DNA of 64,000 bases from Mytilus trossulus (taxonomy: Eukaryota > Mollusca > Bivalvia > Mytilida > Mytilidae), in the NCBI RefSeq assembly GCF_036588685.1, contig NC_086381.1, positions 48,049,431 through 48,113,430 of the forward strand, given 5' to 3'. Positions 1 to 11,640 of this stretch are shown here, one piece after another (position 1 is the stretch's first letter; each line of letters begins with the position of its first letter). A model generated the notes under the pieces. It was given only the letters and a program-made list of their open reading frames with translations, did not search any database and was not told the DNA's origin. Position numbers and translations under genes: made by a program.

Positions 1-95
1 TTGGTGACTTTCGTGGCTTGTTTACAGTAGCATATATTACTTCTTTGCTTGAATCCATCGGTAAATGACCTGTATTTGATCCTCGTTTTCGTAAT
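1..95 (-). CDS. Gene A exon 9 (partial): cytoplasmic tail
   Basis: The acceptor is ttgatag at 100-96. The phase-2 junction completes an Arg codon, then gives a basic stretch (RLRKRGS) and EVIYATVNKP. This aligns with RRTSLRSR and EVTYAQVNKP in gene B exon 9. The rest of the tail and the stop codon lie left of base 1. Confidence 0.82.
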   Translation of the reverse strand, partial: MTKTRIKYRSFTDGFKQRSNICYCKQATKVT

Positions 96-3000
96 CTATC
101 AATTAAATGGAATAACACAAGGAAATTACATTATAACATGAATAACTTTTGAGACTTAACAAAGGCATTTAGTATATGCAATGTATGATATTCTATTGAA
201 ATAATAAAATAATGAAGTTATTAAATTAAACACTTGATATTCCGGCAAATTCAATCAATTGAGCAGATGCCAAAAACCATACATGTACTATAAATTCAGA
301 TTTGTCCCATACCTTATATTGTTAAATATTGATGTTAAATGGTTACTTGTTGATGAATATGTTACGCGCTTATGAAACTGGCATTCTAACAACAAGGGTA
401 TTAGTTGTGCTATTGTTTTTTCTTCTTTCATTATTTAATATTTGTGCTATTAAATATTTTTTTTTATGTTATATAATTATCATATTTAATTTGATCAATA
501 TGTAAATAAAATTTAATTCGAATGATACAGACAAATAAGTGTACATGTACCTCATATAAAGAACGATGATCACGGCAGTAACTACAACTGTCAAAACTGA
601 TACGATAACCAGCAATGTTACCAGTAATTCTGTTACAAACAAATTGTTTAAAAGTTACAATAAGTACAAAACTATTGTCATTTAATTTTTTCAACAAAAG
701 ATTGCTCTCGTATGCAGGTATTTTTGTTGTCAAATTGTTTTCCATCTTTTAAAAGATTCTATTAGATATTTTTGAATTGGACTTTTTATGGTATTTGTAT
801 TTTACAACATGTTAAAAGTATTAATAAATGGAAATATTTATAGCTGTAAAACAGTTAAAAGCATACAACTTATAATGCAAATTGAGTTAAAATAATGAAC
901 TAACACGTTTGTTCCCTAATTACATGTATCTTACCATTGTTAACGGCTTCAGTTCCTAAACATAGAGCAGGTAAACGTGTTTTACAAGGTCTAGGATATT
1001 GTATGATTTTACCATTTTTTTGTACTTGTACTGCCATGCAAAATTCTGGATCTTTGAAAACAGAAAACTCATTAAAAAATATTTTGAGTGCTCATTATAA
1101 TACAATGTAAGTACAACATTTATTAGTAAATATTTATGTTTTCCGAAATATTAAACAAGTAATTTGTTTTGTAAATGATAATACAATGTATGTTTAAAAA
1201 GAGAATGCGCATACTTCAATAAGTCAGCAACCCAAGGACACAACTAATTAACAACGGCAATAACCGCATATAGACGGTAAACTTGACGTTTCAACAACAG
1301 ACACTGTCAATACAATATGTTAAGTTATAAATCCCCCTAGTATATAAAAGTGGAGAGTACATTATATTAAAAGTATGATATAAACACTACTGTCCTTAAA
1401 TGACAAAACACATTCATGTAGTTCATTAAACATCTGATAAAATATAAGAATATGTATATGTTTTTTAAATACATTTCACTTCTAAATATTGATCAGTAGG
1501 AAAATGCATTTAAGAACATACAATGAAACAGTCAGTAAAAGAAACTATTTAACGCAAACATAATACAATATTGACAAACTATAATACCGTATTAAAGAAT
1601 GTGCATAATTACATGTGGTCAGCGAAATTTAATCGAAGAATTGTGCTTTCATTTCTTTGATAACGCATTACTTATGACTTTACCTTAATGAAAAACTTTC
1701 AAGTGTTCGCATTTCAGTTAATGATTCTTAATACATAGGTTCGACTATTCATTTTAAATAATTGAAAAAAAATACCCCTGGTTTAAAATCATCATCATAA
1801 AGTAAATCTGGAAAGCAAATTGTATGACTTCCTACTAACGTATACTTACTTCTCCTTGCTGTAACGTGCTTGACAAATCGCCTAGTATTTGCTAACCAGT
1901 AACTAACATTGGTGTCAAGTGGCGAGTCATCGAGTATTTGACTACGCCGAGCTAGAATCGTTGATTCACATTCCATGAATGATTCAATCCAAGTTTTTTT
2001 TCTTTTTTTCTGCGCATAGAAATAGTTTTTGTAAATATCTAGAAAACAAACATCAATTTGGTTTAGATGGATGCATAGTGTTAGCAACTTTTCTTTTATT
2101 ACGTAATGAATGAAAGGGAATGCGCCCGATATGTAAACGAAAAGGATGTCAATATAAAAAAAAAAAAAAATTGTAAAAATAAAAGTATCGTAATAATGTC
2201 AATGACATGTGAATTGTATAATGGTTATCATATTGAAGAAATAAAAATAAGTCTCACTTGTGTTTATAATTATGCAGAGTTGTTCAATATCTTACTAGCT
2301 CTTTCAGTAGCCAGTGAATACAAAATTTATGCCTTTTTAGTAAAATTCTAATTATAGAAGGACGTCCTACATAATACCCTTTTTTTGGAAATTAATAGTT
2401 GAAATATTCAGATATGTTTTACTTACCGTTTAAACATATAGCAAACAGTTCTGTCAAACAATCTAGTGCGATATAACTCAAAAAAGAACCTCGGTTCGTT
2501 ACAGATAAACACTCTCCAACAGTTTGCGTTGCAATGTTAACTAAAAAGGTGTTTATATTAGTTTTGTAACATGTTTCAATGCATCTTTATATCTCAGTAT
2601 GTCTAGTATAAAATCCTTTCACATATAGTTTGCCACTTTATATTTTTAAAGAACATTAACCCGGTTAACATATCATACACAATCTAGTATTTCCTGAACC
2701 TTGTTCATACTTGGACAGAAATGACGTTATTGAATATTCGCATTGCTTTGATTTTTTCGCATTAGAAGGTTAAACATACTGATAATAAGAAAAGAAGGAC
2801 GGAAGATACCAGAGGGACATTCAAACTCATAAATCGAAAATAAATTGACAACAAATGTTTAAAAATGAAACATAGGAAACTAACAAATAAGCAACACGAA
2901 CCCCACCAAAAAGTAGGGGTGATCTCAGGTGCTTCGGAAGGTTAAACAGATTTTGCTCCACAGAAGTGTCTATCGACGTTATGTTTTAAGTTTACTCTGA

Positions 3001-6000
3001 CTTATAAATTGCAGGAGCAATATTAAAAATAACGATAAAAAATCAACATAAAAATAAACTTATCATAGAAACCAGGACAACATTTTGTTAATACGCCAGA
3101 CGCGCGATTCGTCTACAAAAGACTCATCAGTGACGCTCGAATCCAAAAAAAGTTGAAAAGGCCAAATAAAATTACATCAATTTTCTTATAGAACCAAAAC
3201 ATAACAAATGTATAAAATGGATTTGTTATTTTCTTCCTTATCTGTGAATATATTGGTGCAGGGTAAGGTATATATATTAAGCTAGCGACAGCGATATAAA
3301 TGTAAATTAAAGAATAAGCATCTAAATTACCTGCTTCTGATTACTGTAAATTGGATATTTACAAAGTAAATAAGGACAACACAATTTCTCTTCATACATG
3401 ATGTGCATTTTTTTTCATAATAGTGTATTTGATTTTTTTGAGTTGATTTGTTAGGTATACTAAGACCTTCAATGACTAGTTACAATGTATGAGGATATCA
3501 ACTACAAGTTTGTGGTCAATTTGATACCAACTATTGACACAAAATCATTTCAATTCCCAATTTTATGATCTGAATTTGATACCCCTATAATAAAACAAAC
3601 TTGGTTACAGCTTTCACGCTTCGTTATGAGGCCAAATATATAACGATTTTTTTACTCGATACAAGCACAGACGCTCTAACAAAATTTGTCGTTTTCTATG
3701 AATAGATATAGGAAGATGTGGTGTGAATGTTCTTAAACCTAAACTATTGGTAGACATAGAGAGGATTGCAAAGCAGATGTTAAAACAATTCTTACCATGA
3801 ATTTATGAAAACTTAAACAAATGTTTTTACCAACGGAAATGATAACGAACGGACGGACAGACGTGTTCAAGCGGATAATAGTTCTACTCCTGACTCCTGC
3901 AAGTCGGTAAAGAATGGATGTATCACAAAATATATTAACAATAAACATTCGTAAAGGGTTTTGAGGATCGATGTTTTTCGTCTTCTAATTTTTATGTAAC
4001 AATGTAGTGTTGACAGCAGCAGGCAATGTCTATTAAGAGTGAAGTACAACAAACAGGATATTTTTTTGTGAAAAAAAGAAATGCCTTTCTTACGATGTTA
4101 TTTCATGATATTGAAGAAGGTCAGGTCCTAAAATCACAGAATTGCATACACATATATGACATTTAATGGTGTTTAAGTTTATCTAGATCTATAAACAAAG
4201 TACTGAAAATTTTGGTAAACAATATTTTTAATTTGTTGCTTATCTTTTCCTCCTTAAAATTTCTACAAAAGTTTCTTAGAGCTTATTAGATGGGTGTTAG
4301 TGATGTCTTTATAATGTCAATCTCAGCTTGTATATTATTGTAATTGAAATAAACGAATTATCGGTCACATACGAAAAAAAGAAACAAATTGGTTCACAAT
4401 TTTATTTTACTCTGTCTGAATATTTTCATAAAAACCTTCTATAACAGCATGGAAGTAAATATTACTTCCATGATAACAGTTATCTTCAATATTTACCAAT
4501 TTTGACAACCTTAACCAGATATGTCAAAAAATATGTAACCACACATTGAACCTTAACAAAATGTTGTACATATATTAAATACCTTTTTTGTAAACGGCGA
4601 AGTGTTGCGTGGAGATAACAGTGTCTTCTGATGCGCAAAATGCTCGTCCGTCTTTGAGACATGTGACTAATAAATCATATCTACATTCACTATTTACGCT
4701 TAAACTATTCAGTGTAATATTTAGTAAACAAGCACATCGCTTTACCTGGAAATAAAATCAATGCCAATTTGAACAAATTATGCCATTTTTCATTCTAAAT
4801 CTGTGACTAAACGTTGATCTAGTGAAATCTCATTCGTTGGAGTGTGTATAATTTGTTTTTCTTTTGTATTAAGATTTCCCCTTGTAAATAAACTCATCAT
4901 AGATACCACGACTAAATTTAGTATATACGCTAGACGCGTATCGTCTACAAAAGACTCATCAGTGACGCTCGAATTCGAAAAGGTTAAAAGGCCAAATAAA
5001 GTACGAAGTTGAAGAGCATTGAGAACCAAAATTCCTAAAAGTATTGCTAAATAAAGCTAAGGTAATCTATGCCTGAGGTAGAAAAGCCTTAGTATTTCAA
5101 AAAATTAAAACAATTGTAAACAGTTATAAATATAACCATATCAATGACAATTCATGTCAGCACAAAAAGTGCAACGTCTGTTTCATTCTGAAGCAAACTA
5201 CAGTACACCAAACATATTAGCACAGCAGCCTCTCTATCCCAAATCGGGTCTTTCGTCAGTGATAGTCTATTATTGTTATTTTCAAAGATGTATTGTTATT
5301 TTAGTCTTAACAGGGGCGTACCGAATATTTAACCGATGCAAATTCATATACCCCAAAGCACAGCCGAAAGATGGATTCATTTAAAACACAAAAATGTGTT
5401 TCTATTTTTAAATATTTTTCTTTTTTATGCTTGCGGTCTTGCTCCATTTTTGATTTTACAATAACATATTATATAGAAAATTTTCCTTCAAGCTTGTCTT
5501 CGAAAAGAAACTGAAGGAAATGAGGTTTTTTGTTTTGGTTTGGTTATCTAGTTTTTGAACGTTCACTACAACTTCACTTCAGCGAGCGGATGGCAGAACA
5601 AGACAGAGAAAGGTGCAAAAACAGAGCGTCATTCCAAAAGAAGCGAAATTGAAAAATGAAGACAAACCAATGGAGTAATAAAACCAAACAATAGTAAACT
5701 TTTCAATTTGACCTAAGACAAACAAGAAACACGGACCACAAACAAAAGTCCGGTTAAAGAAGTTTACTTCAGATCAAATGCAAACTTTTATAAAAACTCG
5801 TCGATCCCTACATTTTGCAAAAAAAACACGAAGTTAAAGTCTTCGGAAAATCTGCAAAATGAATATCCAATACGAATCTACCAAAGCGGGTACATATGCT
5901 CTTTGTATTTTAATACAGTATGCATAATTTTGAAGTTCTAGAACACATGTCGGGGTAGGCAGGATGATTTGACCAAATGGATAGTTCCCAAGCTTATCTG

Positions 6001-9000
6001 AATGTTAAACCGCCAACCACACTCACACATGCCCGACTTTTGACAATAAAACAGTTATGCATTTTGTGCAACCCGCTCAAATAAAAAGATCGATCTTCAG
6101 GTACCACACACCCCTCATAAATTTAGGGAAAATGTTCGCCAAAGAAAAAAATACCAATTAGTACAAAACAATGTTTACATAACATTAAGTTGTATGCATA
6201 AGGATGTACTCAGGAGTTTTTTGTTATTATAATCTCTACCCTTATATCGCGGCTTGCTATCTCTCCTTTCTTTTACTGTTATACGCTTGCCTCAGTCAGT
6301 GTTGCAGTTTTTAGAAAACAATGCTTTTGTTTTTCTTTTCGGAATAAATGTTATTGGTTCTATAGGAATATTTATAATGAAATAGTTGATGTTAATATTT
6401 CATATAGTTCTTTGAAACGATATTTAAACTCAAAGTATATCTTCAAAACATTATAAATGTGAAATCGTTAGAAAACTGCCGGTAAAATCTTTTACATTTT
6501 GTATTCTTAGAAAAATAATGTATTCAAATACCTGGAAAACAATGACGGGGATCCTAATTCATCAAACAAAATACTTATAATAACAGTCGCTCAATTGTAA
6601 TCGTTCATTCGGCTCAAAGCATTGTGTGAATTATAATGATATATATTAAGTTAAACATTAACAGTAATATGAGCTGATTTCATAATGTTGGTTTAGGATT
6701 TTTGTTTTTTTTGTTAAAAATATAACTTTCTTAAAGTTTTTTTAATTACATAGATAAGAACCATTTAAATTTGGCAAACAAGGGCTTCTCAAATTAAAAA
6801 GAAAAATTGAAAATCCAGAAAGAATTCAATAACTTGAACAGGCATTTGATTACACAAAACAGGTAAAGTATTTGAATTTTAGTATATATGTGTAGTTACT
6901 CTGTAAATTTGCAGTGATCTGAATGAGCAGCTGCACGGGTACTTTATTACACACACTAGTCATCACACTTTGAAAATAAAGAAATAAGAGGAAGATATTA
7001 AACTATTGCTTAGAAGCAGAAACACAACTTCAATATTATGCCATCTTTATCGAAGTTTCAGGAATCTAAGTTTTACCTTTTAAAATTTGTCTAATCAAGG
7101 CATTGGTTATACAGATTTGATAGTCTTTTGATTGATTGATTGATTGATTGTTGGTTGCTTTACGCCGCATAAGCACAAAAAGGCCAAGATAGTCATTTGT
7201 ATTTTTTGCTCAAATGTTTTACTTAGAAGATGGACCAAGTAAAAAATTGTCAAAACCTTCTAATAATTGAAAATTAAAGTAAGCACTGACAATATTGGTT
7301 CACATTTCAAGTAAATCCATTAAATCAACGATTATTAATTAAAAGTGAAAAACAGAAACTGGTCAATAGACTAAAAGACGAATAAAAACCTACACTATTG
7401 TTCCCTGAATGAAAACCTACACTATTGTTCCCTGAATAAAGAAACAACTTATATATATATTACCTGTAAACCGATGAAGAAAGAACCCTGACATGTCTCT
7501 AAGCAATCCGATAGCGAAGTCCCGTTGATAAATATTTTCTCAGTAGCAATTTTCAAATGTTTAACGTCAAAACATCCTACAACATTGTTTAATGTCCCAT
7601 TAAATATTTGCTGGACATCGTATTTATACGTTGGACATTTTTTTTTTTAGCTTGAATGTATATATTCATATCACATGGAACACTGGTAATATTTTGCTTT
7701 GTTTTTGAAGACTTGATATGCAAAATTGAGACCTTTCCCTTCAATTAATTATCAATGAATGTATAAATATCATAATTAAAATAACCTAGTCTACATAAGA
7801 CTCATCAGTTACGCTCAAATCAAAATAGTTATAAAGCCAAACAAACAACTTACAACGACCATGTTTTAGCAGGACCCGATATACGTTTTGCAAGGGATGT
7901 ATTGCCGCGACTTTCCCGAGTAGAAAAATAACAGAAATTCAATTGTAGAGAGTTGAACCTTGGATCTTGTCTAATTTATCACGAAAAGATCGGAAAAGTT
8001 TATCACCACGAAGGTGGTTACAATAATTTCACGCGAGATAACGTATGTCCGCATGATCTATGCTTAATTTATTTTACCTAAATACTCAACCCACGTAGAG
8101 TAAGTTCCGGTTACATCGACCCAGCTCAAACCTTTATACGAGGAAGATATATTCTGAGCTTCTTCAAGAGAAGCCATTTGACAATATTCCTTTCCCTCCA
8201 GCCAACTGAATGTATGAGAAGATAAGTATGTTGATACGATTCTTCCTGAAATTATAACATCATAATGATAATGTGTCTTTGACTATTATTTATAACTTAT
8301 TATATTTGATTACTCTGATATGCGTTGTTAAGTACATTTACCACACTGGTACATCTTTTTCTGAAGGAGTAGATTCGGTAAGTGCCGATTTTAGCCTAAA
8401 ATTATAGGATCATCTAACGAAAGATTTTGAACACTTTTAAACACTTAAATGTCTATTTCAATTGATTCGATTAGTTTTTTAGATTCAAACTAATTTAGTC
8501 ATAAAAAAAGCTCCGATTCAAGCTAAAATATGACAAATCTATCAAATGTTCCCAAAAAATGTCATTTTTCAGATGTTTTTTGCCAAAAATGAATGTTGCC
8601 GCTTCAGTGTTCATCCTCGAGCTGTATATATATTAAGTATTATCATCAATTACATTTAAATATTATGAACAAACACGAATGCGGCAACTTTCATTCAAGA
8701 CAGAAACCGTCTAAAATTTAGCTAAAATGCTAAATTGTGAAGATTTCAGTAATTTAGCCTGACTTAATGGTGCTAGTATCCGATATATGTGCATTGTATT
8801 GAGAGAGAAAAACAGCCCATATTTATGTACAGAAACATTCTACTTTCCAATATATAGCTAAAAGATTACATTTTCACAATTTTGTAAATATACTATATTT
8901 TTGAGCTTAAAAAGGGTCTTACCGAACCTACTCCTTTATATTAAGGAGGTACTAAATACATTGTCTGAATTACATTTAGCTCGTTTAATTTTCATTAAAT

Positions 9001-10466
9001 TGTGACAAAATATCTACTTTGACGATTTGACAAAAGCATAAAAATTTCAAAACAAAATTTATCTTATTCTTAACACACGTATCTCCCTGTAGTGTTTTGT
9101 TCATTCGAATGACGTACACATATATGACGCCATTATAAAAAAAAAAGGTCTTTCAAACCTTTCAGGTCAATCGAGTTTAACAATCTCATTCATATATTAT
9201 ATGGTTGGTATTTAGAAAACACATGACATAGGCAACATCATTGTCTTCATACTATGCTACAACTTAATAAATCCCAGATAAGATGTGCATTTAGTAATTA
9301 AAACATTTTACATAATGAACAGTCCAACTTACTCCTATCTTAAGGGTCGGAATGAGGATTTTTTAACGGTACATATAGCGGAGCAACTCCATACAAATGA
9401 AAAAAATAAAATAGTTAGACTACTTTGCACTATGATTTTAGATTCATCTCCCTCGGCGCATATTCTTGAGCGTAAGAAAAGCAATTTCTATATACTCAAT
9501 AATCGGTTCAAAAACTCACGGATCGTATGTTGTTTTGTTATTCAAGCTTAAAGGAAAGCTAAATTCATTTTATTGTAAGGTCACGAATGTATAGAAAATT
9601 CAAATTCAAAACAGAAAACAATTAAAGGCTTTACGAGTGTCCTAAGATGATTGTAAGTCGATCCTAAAATTGTTCTCATGATATGACTTAGGGCGAATCT
9701 TATGATACTTTTAAGAACACCACCCCATATCTTTTAGTCAGTTCCAGTTATGTCCGGCAATTTACGCGTTCGTTGAATGGCAACAGACAATGAAATACGT
9801 CAAACCAATATTACTCAGAACTATTAATACTGATTATATGTATATATATATATATATTTTACCACATCTATTATAAAATATGGCACATACATTTTATCTT
9901 TTGAATGTGTATATATTACGTATCTATATGTAAGTTTTGAACAAAAAGTTTGATTTTTCAATATATTTTTTGAATATTGAAACGTTTGACGTGCAATAGA
10001 ATACCATACATTAGTCCGTATAGGTGTTAAAATGAAAATAAAATGTCGATAGTTTCTATATTAATTTACATAAATCAAATATTATAAAAGGTGACTATGT
10101 GCGTTTATTCCCGCCAATGTTCCGATACTATTGAGAGTGTCCAGTTTAGTGCCAATGTGCTTACTATTTAATGAGATAACTAGACATCTGCTGTCGGTTT
10201 GATCAAATAAAGAAATAGTACAAACGACTTATGTTTATATTCTTGCATATCTTATTTCCAAGTTACAAAACGTGCTCCTTAAATTGCTTAAACATACAAT
10301 ATATATTTCCATGATCAATATTTTTGTTTAAATGCATAGTTTGTGGCAGATACTGTGTACCACAAATGAGAAAAAGAAAAGTAGATGACAACAATTTACC
10401 TTCTGAATGTGCAATCCATGCAAATAATGAAGCAGCAAAATAGAGAAAGTTTCGGTAATAACTCAT
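1..10466 (-). CDS. Gene A: WSC/C-type-lectin-like receptor with ITIM-like tail (9 exons, 3' end outside window)
   Basis: Spliced minus-strand gene. Exons in transcript order: 10400-10466, 8078-8245, 7464-7576, 4583-4745, 2427-2540, 1850-2038, 935-1051, 551-629, 1-95 (cut by the window edge). They sum to 1105 nt in one open frame, 368 codons so far. Order of parts: signal peptide (1-22), lectin-like first half (23-78), WSC domain with eight cysteines (79-170), lectin-like second half (171-208), second lectin-like module (209-310), membrane helix (about 311-336), basic stop-transfer residues, then a tail with VIYATV around Tyr358. No gene-family name is recognised. The predicted product is a type I surface receptor; the ITIM-type motif suggests SH2-phosphatase signalling (inference). 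Every exon has a counterpart in gene B with the same intron phase, which is the main evidence for the model. It lacks the Ser/Thr-rich stalk of gene B. Confidence 0.85.
551..629 (-). CDS. Gene A exon 8: transmembrane segment
   Basis: The 79 bp exon (acceptor gtaacag, donor gtacat) encodes an unbroken hydrophobic helix beginning ELLVTLLVIVSV and ending ALYMR-like (VLYMR). Length, entry phase 1 and exit phase 2 equal those of gene B exon 8, which is also 79 bp. An overlapping 93-residue open frame in another phase is a shadow. Confidence 0.85.
935..1051 (-). CDS. Gene A exon 7: second half of lectin-like module 2
   Basis: The acceptor is tttcaaag and the donor gtaaga. It encodes the pattern C-MAVQVQ...PC...LPALC, typical of the C-terminal part of a C-type-lectin-like fold, and aligns with CIAVSI...LC...LSALC of gene B. 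At 117 bp it is half as long as the gene B exon because it has no Ser/Thr-rich stalk. Confidence 0.82.
1850..2038 (-). CDS. Gene A exon 6: first half of lectin-like module 2
   Basis: The acceptor ttgttttctag has a good pyrimidine tract and gives the correct phase 1. The exon is 189 bp, phase 1 at both ends. It contains a Lys/Arg run encoded by A-tracts, then W-x6-C and YWLANTRR, matching W-x7-C and FWLADIRR in gene B. This corresponds to the helix 1 / WIGL region of a C-type lectin fold, without calcium-site motifs. Confidence 0.82.
2427..2540 (-). CDS. Gene A exon 5: second half of lectin-like module 1
   Basis: The acceptor is cctttttag and the donor gtaagt; 114 bp, phase 1 at both ends. 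It encodes GECLSV...LDCLTELFAIC, parallel to GNCLRV...TECQTAFKSLC in gene B, again the C-terminal half pattern of a lectin-like fold. Confidence 0.82.
2785..2960 (+). repeat. Mussel-type dispersed repeat (CAAACTCATAAATCGAA family)
   Basis: Contains AGATACCAGAGGGACATTC and, 100 bp on, CCCACCAAAAAGTAGGGGT followed by a GATCTCAGG tract. Related copies lie at 17020-17275 and, truncated, inside the satellite at 39395-39500. Confidence 0.65.
3040..3185 (+). repeat. Dispersed repeat with TCATCAGTGACGCTC core, forward copy
   Basis: Shows the order ACCAGGAC, CGCCAGACGCGCG, GTCTACAAAAGACTCATC, GTGACGCTCGAAT, AAAAGGCCAAATAAA shared with about ten other copies in the window. This family is what most strongly suggests Mytilus. 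Confidence 0.75.
4583..4745 (-). CDS. Gene A exon 4: C-terminal part of WSC domain
   Basis: The acceptor is atttccag, phase 0; the donor leaves phase 1; 163 bp. It carries the last five WSC cysteines: CAC (Cys-x-Cys), then three more, ending in VYKK. It aligns with gene B exon 4 (CVC ... IIYKK). Exons 3 and 4 together are 276 bp, a symmetric phase 1-1 cassette. Confidence 0.85.
4885..5095 (+). repeat. Dispersed repeat with TCATCAGTGACGCTC core, near-complete forward copy
   Basis: Runs from AAACTCATCATAGATACCA through the core to GAAGAGCATTGAGAACC and AGCTAAGGTAATCTATGCC. It is one of the longest copies and ends in the same place as the reverse copy at 10770-10975. Confidence 0.75.
7130..7150. 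repeat. (GATT)n microsatellite
   Basis: Five GATT units, followed directly by a TTGGTTGCTTTACGCCGCA tract that I recall next to the same microsatellite elsewhere in bivalves (low certainty). Confidence 0.8.
7385..7438. repeat. 27 bp direct duplication
   Basis: Two near-identical copies, start to start 27 bp, each beginning AAAACCTACACTATTG and continuing TTCCCTGAAT. Confidence 0.85.
7464..7576 (-). CDS. Gene A exon 3: N-terminal part of WSC domain
   Basis: 113 bp, the same length as gene B exon 3, entering in phase 1 and leaving in phase 0. It encodes C-FDV..., CLETC (the Cys-x3-Cys of WSC domains) and FIGLQ, equivalent to the conserved aGLq segment. The acceptor is gttgtag and the donor gtaata. 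Confidence 0.87.
7785..7850 (+). repeat. Dispersed repeat fragment (TCATCAGTTACGCTC)
   Basis: A short diverged copy, GTCTACATAAGACTCATC with AAGCCAAACAAAC, lying in gene A intron 2 (7577-8077). Nothing else is seen in that intron. Confidence 0.65.
8078..8245 (-). CDS. Gene A exon 2: first half of lectin-like module 1
   Basis: 168 bp, phase 1 at both ends, acceptor ataatttcag, donor gtaaaa. It encodes FSWLEGKEYC then SWVDVTGTYSTWVEYL, matching TWKEARNSC and GWVDASVEYTPWVEYK of gene B. The W-x6-C and double-Trp spacing resemble the start of a C-type-lectin-like fold. Confidence 0.85.
8246..10399 (-). other. Gene A intron 1 outside the MITE
   Basis: Apart from the inverted-repeat element at 8364-8936 and a short TA run near 9839-9857, this intron shows no supported feature. 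The 88-residue frame at 9285-9551 has no recognisable motif. Confidence 0.55.
8364..8936. mobile_element. MITE-like element with 19 bp terminal inverted repeats
   Basis: The left end AAGGAGTAGATTCGGTAAG is matched in inverse at the right end (CTTACCGAACCTACTCCTT) with one mismatch. It is about 573 bp, AT-rich inside, with no coding capacity. I could not identify a convincing target-site duplication, so the superfamily is not assigned. Confidence 0.75.
10400..10466 (-). CDS. Gene A exon 1: signal peptide
   Basis: The ATG at 10466 opens a 22-codon hydrophobic leader, MSYYRNFLYFAASLFAWIAH, then a phase-1 donor gtaaat. Length, phase and position match gene B exon 1. The leader is long enough for ER targeting, with small residues (A, S) near the likely cleavage site. 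Confidence 0.82.
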
Positions 10467-10490
10467 TCTACCAACTATCCAAATTCACAT

Positions 10491-10500
10491 TATATATATA
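10491..10500 (-). promoter_or_regulatory. Possible TATA element of gene A
   Basis: A TATATATATA run 25-34 bp upstream of the gene A start codon. If used, it would leave almost no 5' UTR, so it may be only a microsatellite. Confidence 0.25.
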
Positions 10501-10769
10501 CAATGAATGTATTTACGACCACCGTCCGGAAATTATGTTGACACATGAAGATCTTAAATGTCTGATAACTTATTTCCGCAATTTTACATTGCACTTGAAA
10601 TTGTATTAAAAGGCAAGTGGATTGTATTTAGTTTAAACATATTACTCTGTATTATATACATCGCACTTGTCATATTCGTGTGCTAGTGACCTAATACGGG
10701 TCAGTAAATTCCATATGGGTTGAAAAATGAGTCCCATGTGGAATTTAATGACACTATATATATCGCATC

Positions 10770-10975
10770 AATTCAGCTCAGGCATAGATTACCTTAGCTG
10801 GATTTTGCAAAACTTTTAGGAATTTTGGTCCTCAGTGCTCTTCAACTTCGTACTTTATTTGGTCTTTTCAACTTTTTTTAGATTCGAGCGTCACTGATGA
10901 GTCTTTTGTAGACGAAACGCGCGTCTGGCGTATAAACAAAATTTAGTCTTGGTATATATGATGAGTTTATTCACT
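10770..10975 (-). repeat. Dispersed repeat with GACGCTC core, near-complete reverse copy
   Basis: Reverse complement of the family: CTCAGGCATAGATTACC, GTGCTCTTCAACTTCGTAC, GAGCGTCACTGATGAGTC, CGCGCGTCTGGCGTAT and a TGATGAGTTTATT end. Confidence 0.75.
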
Positions 10976-11229
10976 AGCACACTGTGTACCGAATTTATCT
11001 TACAGAATATCGTTACATGTGGTATTTAGACAAGTTGCCTATCAAAGTGACCAATACTTTACTTTCTTTGGTCTTTGCAATACACGTATGTCAACAATAA
11101 CATATTGTTAGCAATTAATTTTGTTTTTGTTCTGATTTCAATCACCCATCGATAATTTTCTCGACTGTTGAAACAATTCAGATTGCTCCTTTAACGCCGT
11201 GTTGTTTTTAAAAGGGATGCAACACTACT

Positions 11230-11640
11230 AATAACCTTGGAATTTAGCATGATCTATATGGAATAAAAACAGAAATTATCTTTGCTTCCAAAATTAAATA
11301 TTTGACAAAAATACAGTTTTTCCTGTCTAGTACTATATAAGTACAAATTGAAAATACAGTTAACATATAAAATAAAAACCATCAAAGGAATAAAATCAAT
11401 CAAATTTCGTTTTTTTCTGTTACATTTGTGTAACAAGCTTCAGTAACCATGTCATCTCACGTTTCAAAAGTATCTTATATAAAGACCAAATATTAATTTA
11501 AAAGAAAAAATATATACGCAGAACTAAAAAAATACTCAATAAAATGCCAAGTTAATTTTGATGAATTAAAAGCAATATTGTTCTTTCTTAATCTCTTTAA
11601 AAACGGAAGTGATGTACCATGTTTTGTGACGTACATGTAT
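11230..11640. repeat. Diverged dispersed repeat shared with 32160-32470 and 40566-40965
   Basis: The three regions share the order: TACTTGGCA-like tract, CAAGC/GxTxxxxAACCxTGTxAxxTCA, an AAAGTATCTxATAxAAA stretch and an ACTGCAATAAAATGTA-like stretch. The copy here is the most diverged. Its nature (old DNA transposon or MITE) is not known to me. Confidence 0.45.

Larger units (their letters stand above)
96..2426 (-). other. Gene A introns 8 to 5, no further feature
   Basis: Introns 96-550, 630-934, 1052-1849 and 2039-2426 (between exons listed separately) are AT-rich. I see no repeat family, RNA gene or extra exon in them. Short open frames here have no lectin, WSC or transposon features and are taken as chance. 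Confidence 0.6.
2541..4582 (-). other. Gene A intron 4, with two dispersed repeats
   Basis: A 2.0 kb intron. It contains the repeats at 2785-2960 and 3040-3185. The remainder (3186-4582) is AT-rich with no supported feature. Confidence 0.6.
4746..7463 (-). other. Gene A intron 3, mostly featureless
   Basis: A 2.7 kb AT-rich intron. Apart from the dispersed repeat at 4885-5095, the ATTG microsatellite at 7130-7150 and a 27 bp duplication at 7385-7438, I see no gene, RNA or recognisable element. Short open frames such as 5154-5384 are treated as chance. Confidence 0.6.

Noticed and set aside
464..745. 93-residue minus-strand frame overlapping gene A exon 8
   Set aside because: It is out of phase with the hydrophobic helix that matches gene B exon 8; only the latter has correct splice sites.
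2005..2022. gcgcag acceptor for gene A exon 6, which would give a frameshift in the A-tract
   Set aside because: A better acceptor (tgttttctag, exon start 2038) lies just upstream and restores phase 1, so no pseudogene call is needed.
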